A stretch of 64,000 bases of DNA from Cotesia glomerata (taxonomy: Eukaryota > Arthropoda > Insecta > Hymenoptera > Braconidae). Under the pieces are notes generated by a model. That model saw only the letters and a list, made by a program, of their open reading frames with translations. It was not told the DNA's origin and did not search any database. The position numbers and the translations under genes were made by a program. Positions within the stretch are counted from its first letter, which is position 1; every line of letters begins with the position of its first letter. The stretch covers positions 10,485,813 through 10,549,812 of the forward strand of contig NC_058165.1 in NCBI RefSeq assembly GCF_020080835.1, written 5' to 3'. Positions 1 through 12,800 of this stretch are shown in pieces.

Positions 1-988
1 TAAGTAAGTGGTTGCAGCCAAACTTGATAACCTCGATCTACTTCTTAAATTATTGTAAAAACTAATAATAATGATAATTACAATGTTAATTGTCTTTTGT
101 CAACAAATATCAGAATCAACAGTTTAAATAGATTTATACAAAATGAAAAAAAATGATTAATAAAAAGGTTTTTCAAGATGAAAAATAATGCTTTGTATTG
201 AATAGAAATTGAGATCAAAGAACTCGAAAATGTTAGAATAAAAAGAGCATCCCCTATTGAATGTAATGAATACAGCTGAATGTTGTCTTGTAATGGTTTA
301 TTTCAGTGTCTAAATCACGTCCAATCCTGGTTGGTGATCCATGCGAATGGATCTATTAGCTCAATAGTGTGACAAGGCTGTGGGCTGTGGGCAGTCTGCT
401 AATACAGATATAGGGACGGATGTGACGTAATTTGAGGTCACCCACGTAAATGCTGCGTGCTACATTATTGGGCAAGAGAAAAATATAAACTTACACGTTT
501 TATAATTTTTTAATACTCAGTATTAATTACTGATAATAAATATATCTACATAATACGTTTTCGTTAAAAATTTTATTATTTTCTTAAAAATTATTTTTTT
601 ATGCCATTAAGTTTTTTTATTTCAAATGATAAATAGTGTTCGATAATTTCCATGGCATAAATACATCTTAGATAAAAGACATATTAAGAATTCACGCCTC
701 TTGCAGAATAAACCAATCAAGTCGTTCTCTTTATGGCGTAATATGATCATATCGCAACCAATAAGATTAGATAATTGAACGCAATTGTTTAAATATTAAA
801 TTTTACATTCAATACCTGAAAACATTCAAAATTTGGGATCTCAATAAACTTTTCTACATCAGCAAATCTTTAATTGTTTCTCAAATTGGATGTCATTTTT
901 TCTCCATCACTCAAAAAAATTTAGTTGAAATCTCAACGAAGATCTTTCAGAAGAACATGAAGTTGGCTTTATATACTTCATAGGTGAT

Positions 989-1229
989 ATCGACGGTCTA
1001 ATTAGCAATTGTTCTAACTCTTTATTTTTTGGAGGGTGATTTTTAAAAATTTTGATGTAGCAGTAGTCTAATTATGAATTATTTGAATGATTCAAACCAA
1101 AATATTATACCTCTATTAGATATAAAATGGTTTTTTTAAGTGATAATAAATTTTGAACTAATTATTTTTTCGTACAAATGGAAGATTCTCTAAAATGGAG
1201 TTAGACGATTTGTTAATTAGAACGTCGAT
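989..1229. repeat. Inverted repeat, probable MITE remnant
   Basis: The 32-base arm 989-1020 is matched in reverse complement by 1198-1229 with a few mismatches. The arms share ATCGACG, TCTAATTA and TCTAACTC. The intervening 177 bases are A+T-rich and non-coding. No target duplication could be defined, so the type of element is unknown. Confidence 0.5.
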
Positions 1230-1574
1230 ATGTGGTAAGTATTCATATGACTTATGTAGATTGTCTGAGGCGATCAAAGATGCGTCTTATAAAATACCAA
1301 ATAAAGAAGTTGGATAATTTTTTATCATGATAATAGTATATGCCGTAAAATACCTATGAAAAAAATTTCTACTATAACCTGATATGACCATATACAATTT
1401 TTTATGTCTTTATATGCCCATATATGGTCTGATCTAAATATCTAGCTTGATATGACAATATCTTCAGATATAACTTAATATACCTCTAGCTATATAAGGC
1501 CCTTATATGGTCATATATGTCTAATTAGTGGATCAAAGAAAACGACAAATTTGATTTTTTCAAATGATCATGAA

Positions 1575-1810
1575 ATTTCATCAGAGGATGTCAAGAAAAG
1601 ACCCTGTCAAAATTAGAACTCTAATATTGATATTTGGAAGTCATAAATTAAAATTTTCCACTTATTGTGTAAATAATAATATGGAAAAAAATATTTTAAA
1701 GTTGGGAATTTTATATCTTGTCATACAAGCGATTTATCAGCTAGCCGATACATTTTTTGTAAGAAATCGAACGCTCTATAGAAAAGGTTCCTAATAATTT
1801 TTCGATAAAT
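1575..1810 (+). repeat. Degenerate relic of a transposon terminal repeat
   Basis: The order of short blocks here (CAGAG-ATG, CAA-A, GACC-TGTCAAAATT, AACTCTAATATTGATATTTG, then TTTTATATCTT and TCGAACGCTCTATA) parallels the left terminal repeat of the element at 40815-45158, where the same blocks occur from about 40870. Identity looks low, so this is a diverged family member or relic. No coding capacity belongs to it. Confidence 0.4.
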
Positions 1811-2026
1811 TTTTGGCAAAATTATCATTTTTTGGATAAAAAGCCTCGATCTATATTGAGGAATATCTAATTCTGACTTTGCAATAAAATTTAATGAATA
1901 AAAAAATGTAATTAAGTGTTTACAAATATGGAGTTTTTAACTTGGTATCAGTAACTATAACAGATGAATTAACTCTTATGTTGACTTTAATGATAACAGA
2001 GAAAAAAAAAGTTTGGAAAATCCAAA

Positions 2027-2612
2027 AGTGCACGCCTCATAATCTCATTTTTCACAATAAAATTCATTAAAATAAAAGATAAAAAGCAAAATAATAAAAA
2101 ACAGAAAACTCTGCTATGGTTTAGTGGCGCCATAACTCTAAGGTGAGGAAAAAAAATACTATAAAAAAATATATAGATAGATATACAAAAAAATCCACAG
2201 TCATGTATTAGTTTTTTATAAATAATAATTTAACGACAGTGAATTGAACGCTCATATTAGTTGAGAAAATCTGTCGTGTGTTACTTTAGATAATAAAAAA
2301 AAATTATTCCGGTACGATCATGTTTTCGAGCAATTTCCCTGCCACATACACCCATCCATACACGGACGTCCAAAAAAGATTAAGTTTAATGTTATTATTT
2401 ACTATGTTAAACAAATAAATTGGTATTGAAATATATTTTAGGTGCCTGACAAATTATTTGAATTGATATAATTGTACTCATATTAACCTGTAAGTGCGAT
2501 ATAAATAACAAAAAATTAATTTCAGTTTCGAGAAAACTGCTTTTTTTGAAATGTCGAGAGTGGAGCACTACCTCAACGCTTCGCTTATGAGGCGTGCAAT
2601 ATATTCTGGTCC
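2027..2612. repeat. Inverted-repeat element, possible MITE
   Basis: TGCACGCCTCATAA near 2028 is repeated in reverse complement near 2598-2612. The intervening sequence has no ORF. Its right part (about 2605-2640) carries a tRNA-like B-box on the minus strand (GTTCGAATCGTAG). Confidence 0.4.
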
Positions 2613-3884
2613 ATGCTACGATTCGAACGCTGGACCTTCTGAATGCACTTCAATTGTTATTTTATATTTAATTCATAGATTATAGAAAAACTTTGTTTCG
2701 GCAAAAAAACAATTTTAATTAACGAAACAAAATAAATATTTTAAAAATATGAACAATCATTTTGCTTCTCCATTTTTTGAAAATTTTTCATACATCCGAA
2801 ATTCGATAATATTTAAAATTGGTGATTGCTTTGCGAGACATCGCGTGACAAAACTTATAAAGCGAAAAACTCCAGAACCGATCTCTAAGGTTAGTTTTCA
2901 GATTTGTTACAAGAGATTTCATTTTTAGTCACTGCAAAATGAAATATTAACCCTACAAAATTTCACTACAACACGAATTTTTCAAAAAATCTGCTTGATT
3001 CAAAAAAAATAATACTAAATTTGATTGTAAATAATATAACATGTTACATATTGAAAATTAAGCAAAAAATGATAAATAAGAGCATCAGCAAAGCGTGAAA
3101 ATTTTCCCTTTGATAATAGATCTAGCCCAATCCGTGAAGTATAAAAAAAGTTTGTCTCTGAAAAGCACACCTGATCACCGCACCCTTGACTATACACTAT
3201 ATACCATTGTATTGCGAGGGCTTGTCTTGCTGTGATTACAACAATGTGGCGGACAGGCCCATAAATGTTGAATTAATTTAATCCCCCACTCTGAGAATGT
3301 ATCCGCTTAACAAGAACGACTTCTGCACTGGCAAGCTCCGTCAATTACTTGGTTATCTCTTCTGCTTCTCGACCACTCTCCGTTAAACTACGGGTCAGCT
3401 TGTTTTATTTTCCACCTTTAACATTACTGATAACGCTAACACACTAAAATTCAACTGTTTTTGTTCATAAATTTAACCTTCACCTCCAACAATTATTTCG
3501 GTGTTGATCAGTATGTTCAGTGTCAGCTTTTAAATTTAAAGAAGAAAGTTTAGAAATAAGTTTTACCGTAAATTATTTACTTACCTATTTATTAAATAAA
3601 AATAAAAAAATTAAATTGAATAAAATTAAATAAGTAGAGGAATAGAATAAAAATAAAAAGTTTTGAAATGATGGCTTGAGTGATAACATTGATGGTGGAG
3701 ATTAATGAGTGAAGGTGAAGGTGACAAATGTGCTCGGCTCGTGCGGTATTTTTTGTGCCGAGACTTTGTTATTGTTTAATATTTATTTTTATTAGTTTTA
3801 ATAATAAAATTCCGGTGACATAATACACCACTAGTTTTATTTATTAATATCATTTTGTGAACTTTATTAATAATCCCACTTAAA

Positions 3885-6800
3885 ATGAATCCGGAGGCTA
3901 ATAAATGGTACCGTGGATTTGCAACTATCATTTTGTGCTACGCAGGTAAAATTTTTGGTCTTTTTTTTTTGGTAATTTAATTTTATAAATGTTCTTTACG
4001 TCGAATGATTGAGATTAACATTGTTTTTGGTTGTATTGAATTGGTATTAGATAAAGAATTCTTGAGAGCTACGATTTTTTGGTTTTTATAAATTTTTTAA
4101 CTTGATTTTTGCCAGCACTGGGATACGGATTAATGTTAGACGAAGAAAGAGATTCGAACAATTTTACAGCAGCTGTAGGTGATTACGTTGTATTTAATTG
4201 TCATCTTGATTTTCCACACGAAATACCGATACCTTATATATTACACTGGAATCGAGAAGTAAGTATTTTTGTTAATTATTTCCTTACTTTTTATTGGATG
4301 TTGTAAGCAGAAAAAAATAATCATAGCAGAATCTACGAACAGCTAAAATACACGACTGTTATTGCTATTTTATCTCTCTGATTATTGATAAGTTAATAAT
4401 TAAGTTCTAACAAGAAATAATCCAATAAGTAAACCTTTCTTAGCCAAGTATTATAGTTATTATTATTGTTATAAAATTTGAATTTTGTTAATTTAAACTT
4501 TTATGGATTTAACAAGATTTATTTTAAGCAAATATTAATTTACAGTTTAAAGATTTTGATCAAACTTCAATTTTATTAAGGTTCAATTTTTTACTTTGTG
4601 TTTAAAAATTTGTAAGTTCTAATATTAAACAAGATTTTATAAAAAAAAAAAAAATTAAACAGAAAAATTTTTTAATTAAAGAATAGTTTTTGGTTTAAGT
4701 AAATTTTACTTGGGTTATGATTTTTTCTTTTTGATTATAGATGATGAGATTGTTATAACAAATTTTCTTAGTTATAAATTTTTTTCTTGAATCAAGTTAA
4801 TCTATTCACAGTGTGAAAATCTTTTTTTCTCGCTTTATTGCAATATTGGAAAAATTTTAATGATTGAGGTTTGTTCAGGATAAACATGAATTTAAGAATA
4901 TTCCCGTCTGACTGTAATTCTCATTTAGAAGTAACAAAACAAAGGAATATAATAATTACATGAAATTTAGAAAAACATTCAACAACTTTTTTAATTACAT
5001 ATTAACTCGTAATTAAAATAAAACTATTAATTGAAGTATTAATTAGTATCTAATATAGTTACGTTATAAAATAAATTTTGTGAATTTTTATTTTTAAATA
5101 AACGTAAATTTTTAGTAAAACATTTTATTTGATTTCTAAAAAATTAGGAAATAAATCTAGTACTCTCGATTAATCATGATTTCGAGTTATTTATAAAATT
5201 TGAAGTATCGAAAGTTTGATTTTAAGTTCATGAATCTTATCGAATTTTTGATAAAATACCATAACATAAATTTTACCATTCAGTACATAATGCAGAAAAT
5301 ATTTTAAACAAAAAATATAAAAAATTTTTTAATTTTGCCAATTAAATTGTTAAAATTAAAATATTTTAATTAGCAGGATTGATAAAACAACGATTTTTTT
5401 CAAAGAAGTATCTATCAAAATAAATTCTTTATTAAAGAACCAATTTTCTTCTTTAAAAAATATCTTTTTCTTTCAAAACGATTTCGGTTTTTCTGAAAAA
5501 TTTTTTCATTCTATAAATCTTTTTTTTTTTTTTTTTGTAATCTAATGAAACTAACAAGAAAGTGAACAAAGGTCATGTTCACTAAATCAAATACACCTGA
5601 TGTATATTTGATCTTCATCAAGCATCATAATATGTCATATTTAATAAACATTAAGATCATGCTGCATATCGTTACTTATTACAAATCAATAAAGTTGACA
5701 AAAATTATTAATTGTTAAACAGTAATTAAAATTATATGTCAAGTTTTCTTTTTGTATTTTATTTAAATGAAAACTTATTTACATTTTTCTAACTGTAACC
5801 TTTCTGGATTAAAGTATAACACAAAACTACAACAATCATCAATTGAGTAAAAGTAATTTGAATGCAGGAAACTACTTAGGAATTGATGATTAGTAGGTAT
5901 TAAATTATTACCGGTATACGACATGTTATATTTTGTTTAATCAGCATATGCAGCCCATGGTATATGCAGTAGACGATAATAGTTAATATTGATGGTACAA
6001 TCTAAATCGTATATATAACTATTCAAATTATAATTAAAATTAATGATTGAATTTGTGATTATAATATTTTATTCATGCATATACCATTAAAGCGACTATT
6101 GAATAATTATTTAGCATAGAAAATTGAGTAAAAAAAAAAATAATAAAAATAATAGAGTACAAGTCTCAAGCCTAGTGTTATTATTTATTGAGTTGATTGG
6201 AATTAACTATTAAAGAATTAACGCGTAACTATACATGAGTACTACATATATATGAGTTAATGGTGATGATAATCAACAAACGGACCGGATGAACCGAATC
6301 TTTCATGCCGCGGATGAGGACGAGCGAGGACTTTAACTCGCGATAATTGATGATGCGTCTAACGTTGCAGGGTCGAACGATATTTTCCTGGTACCAAGTT
6401 CCGGGTTATGAACAGGCTAACAGTGTCCTCTCTATTGCCGAAGATTATGCAGGTCGGATTCACTTGTTGGAGGGTGATCGACCAGCTCAAGAGTACGGAC
6501 AGGGAAGTATTAACTTGACCAACATCAGGGAAAGTGATCAAGGTTGGTACGAATGCAAGGTCATATTTCCTGATAGATCACCTAGCTCACGTAATAATGG
6601 CACGTGGTTTTTTCTCAGCATTGAAGGTAAGACTTTTTTTTTTTTTTTTTTCAAAATTAAATCTAATAATTATTATTATTGTTTTTTAGATTCATTACTT
6701 TTGTTGTTCATTATCACTGAGAGTAAAAATTTTTTAAGAATTCGAAATATGAAATTTTTTATTTTAAATATTTGTTACTTCAATTAAGTATTTTATTTTT

Positions 6801-9800
6801 TACTTGAATTCCTTGTAACAAGTAATAGTTTCTTTAGTTTCATAAAAACACTATCCAATTGATTGTGATTTTAGCTTTGATCAAAAAACTTTTCTTCAGA
6901 AACAAGAAAAAGAGTTATAGAAGAATTTTATTAGGAATAAGAGAATATATTTATTGAGAAATATTAAATTTATTGTTTCAAACATTTATTGTGGAAAAAA
7001 AAATTGGTTGTCTGTAAAGTCGGTTTATGGACGATAGTTTTATGTGATAACGTCATAATTGATATGATTATTATTTTTTATTATTATTTTATTATTTATT
7101 ATTTTATTATTTTTTATTATTATTTTATTATTAATTATTTTATTATTTTTTATTATTATTTTATTATTAATTATTTTATTATTTTTTATTATTAATTATT
7201 TTATTATTTTTTATTATTATTTTATTATTAATTATTTTATTAATTTATCGTTTATAATTATTATTAATTTATTTATTTATTTATAATTGATATTATTTAT
7301 TAACAATTATTAACCCTTCGTTGGTCGCGCTTCACTGCCCGCCTTCATTGGTCGCGTGGTTAGGGAATCGCCGCAATGTTAATTTTCTTACAGTGTTGCC
7401 AAGTATACTTTTAAGTAAGCGCGGTAAAATTTGAGTTGGTATGAAATAAAAATTAATAATTAGCGCAATAGAACAATGAAATCAAATGGATGATGAAAGT
7501 TCCTCGTAAATTAATATTTTTTTTATTGAAAAATTACATTTTATAACATTCACATATAATTAAGAATTATACATAAGAACACATAATAAGAACAGAAATT
7601 ATATATATTAAGAATTATTATTTAAGAATAATGACTTGGAACAGTAGTAATATTATTATTCTTGTGATCCAATCCACGTAATGATATTTATTTATTTATA
7701 TTTATATTTATATTTATTTATTTATATTTTTATTTTTATATTAAAATTACTTACAATAACATTGCACAAATAAATTAAATAAATAACTTTATGGGACATG
7801 CGCATAACAACTATAACAGCTGATGACGGCCATATTGTTTTTATTTATTCAAGTTTCATATAATTGGCAATGCTGCGAATAAAATTTCATGGTCGGGTTT
7901 GGTCGCGCTTACGGGGAATCGCCGCGATTCCATGTTCTTACGACATTTATTATTTAATATCTAATTAATAAAAATACCTACAACTTTAAAAACTGTTTAG
8001 GTGCATGCTAAATGAATTGAAGAAGGAATAGCTAAATTTTTTAAGGCTGGAAAAAATTATTTTTTTTTTTATAACGAATTGAAAAAAAAAAGCGGGGAAT
8101 CGCTCATAGCGCGACCAACGAAGGGTTAATATTATCAACAATAATAATCTGATATAATTTGTTTAAATATAATCACGAACAATTAGTTATAAAACAATAT
8201 TCTGACTGCTAGCTCTGACGTTACGCGAAAAGAGAGATATATGTGTCACAAGCCAACGCTTGGGCCTCTCTATCGTTTGTTTGATCGTGCCTCTCTATTG
8301 CTTGTTGCGCGCTCTCGCTTGCACGCACAGGCTCAGGCGGAACGCGACATTTTTTCGTGAGCGCTGTCGGTGTTCATCAATTTATAAGACGTTATCAAGT
8401 CAAAAAGATTTTCTTTTAAGCAAGCTGATGGTAATGGGTAATATTACATTATTTTGATTTTATTTTACATTATCTTAAGGGGTTACATGGGTTTACTCCG
8501 GCAAAAAGGCATATTTTTAACAATTTTTAATTTCCCGCTAAGAAAATCGGGAAGTTATTGGATTCACCCCACTTTGCAAAAATCGAGTTTTCATTAGATC
8601 TCGACGTTTTAAGGTCACAGGAAGCTTCCCGGACTACCCCCTCGATGTTGTTACTATGTGTGTGAGTAGGGCTTCACACGAGACGAGAGTAGGCGAGAAT
8701 ACTAAAAATCTCGTCTCGGTCTCGCAAATTCCGAAAAAATTAAGTCTCGTTCGAGTCTCGGTCTCGTCTCGTTACTAGTTGTCTCGTCTCGTTACCAGTT
8801 GTCTCGTCTTGTCTCGCTTAGTTCTAAATATTAAGAACAAATATCATATAAAATGAAAAATAAATAATAAATTATTTTTTTAAACTATAATTAAAACGTT
8901 CTTTATACAAGAATATTTTTACATATACATAAATTATTTAAGTTTTGACATTCTTAATTTTATCTTTTAAATTACACGATGACCAAGAATTCAAACATAA
9001 TAACGCTTGCATCACATCATCTTTCAATGATGTACGTGATTTTGTCATGATCATACACGGTGAGAAATTTCAATTATTTTTTATTCTGCATGGATTTTAG
9101 ATATTACAATAGTGCATATTACTAGTGAACCTTATTGACTCAGAATAAAATTTTACAATGGCCCATAGTAATTTCCGAAACAAATGAAATCAGACATAGT
9201 AAATGGTAGAAATTGAAATGTACCATAGTAAAATGAAATATGCAATAATTTAAATTTCCGAATGTACTATAGCAAAAAAAAATAAGAAAACGTTTGTAAA
9301 AAATAAAAAATTTTAGAGTAAAAAATGTTTTAGCAATCAAAAAATATCAAACCAAACAAGATTTTTTGTTTGCAATAATTTTTAAAAATATTTTTTTAAA
9401 ATATAGTTTTTTTTATTTTTTTTTTTCATTTTTAACAATGAACGTAGGATTTATTTTGGCAGTTAATTTTATTATGAATAATTATAAATACAATATATAA
9501 CTTTTAAATTATTTTTTATTATTATTAGAAGTGTCGGTTGCAGGTTAACCATCAAATGTTTGTTTTCATTTTAATTTTTCACGGTAAATTATTAAATATT
9601 TTATTATTTATGAATCTTACAAATTTTCATCAACTATTCATGTGTTGATGGATTTATAAACTAATATTTATTTAAAACTTAATGTTTATTCCAATTTTCA
9701 TAACACCGTTAACTACTACTGATAGCGTCTGTACACAGATGTTGACAAAACAAAGCAGCACGAAAAAATGAAAGAGCGCGCGTCGCGACTGACGCGCATA

Positions 9801-12800
9801 CGTTTACTATGGGACATTTGAAAATTTCATAGTCACAATTTTAAATTTAAACCGAGTACACGTGACTAAATGTGAAACTTTTTTATAAATTTTTATTGTC
9901 GACTGAGCAATAGAAATTTTACTATGAAACTATAATGAAAAGTTTTAAGCACACTAACAGTTTTTGTTCTGTCAGTTTACGAAAATTTTTTATATATGTT
10001 TATGTAACAGTTGCATGGTCAAATTTACTATGGTCCCTAGTAAATATTGATTGGTACAATATGATATTCTTAAATTTTTATGGTAATATTTTGAATTGAG
10101 TCATTAAGGTTCAGTCTTATTATGTATGCATAGTAAATTTCTACAGAAATTTCTCACCGTGTACCTGCTGTAGAAAATAGTCGTTCAACAGGTACGGATG
10201 TAGCCATTATGCTAAATAAATCTTTGGCCATCTTGGAAAGGGTAGGAAAAGCTTTTTCATGCACTTTCCACCACTCCAAAATATTTGTGTTTCTATCTTC
10301 TCTTTCTAATCGTAAATACTCTTCAAACTCAACTTTCCAATGTTTCGAAGTTTTATATAGGCTATTAATATCAATACTTTTTTTAATAAAATCGTTACAG
10401 CTTTCAATGACAACGCTCTTAGTTGGTTGATTATTGAGGGTGTTTTTAGCGTATTTTTTATAACACTCTTCAAAACAGGATAGATTCATTCTTTATTTCT
10501 TTACCCCAATCGGTTTTGTCGAATATTTCGACCTTATGCCGAGGATCTAAAATCAAACTCGAACAATAAACCCAATTGGTTTTCCTGTAATGCTTTAACA
10601 TCTTATCTCTAGATGCTTGAAAAGCAATTAATAAAGTTTCATCAACAACAGTGCGATTTGCTTTATTGTCTAACTCAAAAATTGTCGAATCAATATCTGA
10701 GATAAGTATGTTAAAAGCAACAACAACAATTGGTAGCGTCACGTATTTTTCACCACAAATTGCTTCCGAAACTATTTTGAAATTTTTTAAAAATATACAT
10801 GTTTGTTCAAGTAATAACCACTCATTTTCATTTAGTCTTAACATACTTATACTTTTATTATTTTCGTGACTCAGCCAGAATAAATTTAAACTATTTTTTA
10901 AACTAATTCCTACTTCAATCATATCATGAGTGCTATTCCATCTTGTCTTAACATCCAAAATAGGTTTAATATATTTTGTTTTTGTGATGTTACAAAAATC
11001 AATTAATTTATTTTGTAATTGCTCAGACTTTCTTATTTTAATGAAAGTACTGCGCAATTTACAAATAGCGGATGATGGACTGAAATCAATTGAAGTCATT
11101 TCAAACAATTCGTTTTCATCTAAAACGTCATGATTGAGTTCTTCATCATTAACATTTTCTACTTTAGAGATTAAACTGTCCAGAATATCACTCTCAGATT
11201 TAAGAAAGTCTACTTTTAACATTTTCATAATATCTTGAACACCGATATTCAAAATATGGGCAAAACAACGAAAATGTTGATTGATATGATCAAAAGATTG
11301 GTAATTTTCTGCCATCAAAACATTTAATTCACTCATAAATGTAGTGTTTGCCGCTGCATTATCAAGGGTTATTCCTTGAATCTTATTCTCTAACGCGTAT
11401 TCTTTAATGCATTTAAAAAAAACTTTTGCGATATCTTTTCCGCTATGTCGACCACAAGAAGGTACAAAATCTAAAGCTAAAGATTGTAGCTGCCAATTAT
11501 CATCGATAAAGTGAATAGTTACGCCGTAATATGACCTGAAGATGTACCTGAAGTTCACCGAAGTCCAGCCATCTACGGTAAATGAAAATTTAGAACAGTT
11601 ATTATTCAAAATTTCCTTTACTCTCACTCGTTGAATGTGAAAATGCTCCATTACCATTCGCCGAGCACAATTACGTCTGGGGACACTGATGTTGGGATTC
11701 AAAATATGAAAAAAATTTTGAGTGTCATCGTCATCGAAAAAACTCAAGGCCAACTTTTTCTTCGCCATCCACTCTACAATTAAAGCCTCATAATTCTTCG
11801 ATGATAATTTATTCTAAAACATAAAATTCCTTTATGTTTATACAACTCTACTAAAATTTTTGACTAAAAATAGTGAATATAATATGTGGATCATTCCACA
11901 CCGAATCACGAAATCTTAAAAATTGTACAGTGATAAGTATGTAAATTAAATTTTTTTCCATCAAAAATGTCGCTCTTCAAAGAAAGTCAAAATTTAAATT
12001 AAAAGTTAAGAAAAAACGGTGAAAAAAAAATTATTTGGTTCTTATTTTATTTTATTTTTTTTTTTTTTTTCAAAAACTACACTTCTAAACGAAAAAAATA
12101 GCCGCCGGCAAAGAGAGGTAACGATAATTAAATCAGAAGTTATGAATTTTTCAAAATTACTATGCCGTTGTTTTTTTACAATTTTTAAAAGTTCATATTT
12201 TCGGAGCTTTTGAAAATTAATGGCTCATAATGTCATAATTTAGGGGTAGGCGTCTTTTGAAACGTATAAAAAAAAAAATTTAATTGAATAAAAAAATACA
12301 ATTTTTAAAATGTGGTAATTTGGCGTTGAATTGTTACCCATATGTATCTGCGAATTAAATTGACATTTTTTACTACAAACCCAAAGCATTTTATGTCGAC
12401 ATGCGTATATAGTATTTTAACACACACTTAAAGAAATTACATTTTACATAATTAATTGAATAGGTTGAAAAAATGTTTCTAATTGTTCACTATTAGAGCG
12501 GTTTGAGATTGATGTAAAATTAAATTACCTGTTCAGAAAAAATATCAGTCAATTGTTTTTTGCGCTAATGACACAGATTTTTGAATCGAAGTTGAGTTTC
12601 CATAAACTTCTTCATAGGCGTTTGAATGAGCCGTCAGTAAATGCCTCTTCATACCGGTAAAATTGTTATCTTTTCGGCTAATAATTTTTATCTTTTTTGA
12701 TTTTTCACACACTAAACATATTGCTTTTTTCTCACCTCTAATTGTTTCAAGTTTGAAAAAATTTTCGAATTTTGAAGTTTTTTTTTTTAGGTGGTTGATC

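Larger units (their letters stand above)
1..3884. other. Upstream flank of the borderless gene, no coding region seen
   Basis: A+T-rich sequence without a convincing ORF. It contains a short inverted repeat (989-1020 against 1198-1229), a relic resembling the terminal repeat of the element at 40815-45158 (about 1575-1810), and an inverted pair of TGCACGCCTCATAA near 2028 and 2600. The last 700 bases are somewhat richer in G+C and presumably hold the promoter and 5' UTR of the downstream gene. I could not place a transcription start from sequence alone. Confidence 0.6.

Noticed and set aside
6989..7195. Open frame of 68 codons
   Set aside because: It is a translation of the 36-bp A+T minisatellite and has no codon structure beyond the repeat.
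8260..8457. Open frame with hydrophobic start and Arg/Cys-rich middle
   Set aside because: No recognised domain, low complexity CTCTCG runs, not needed for any splice model.
10209..11133. Plus-strand frames opposite the hAT transposase
   Set aside because: They are antisense shadows; the minus strand carries the conserved hAT motifs.
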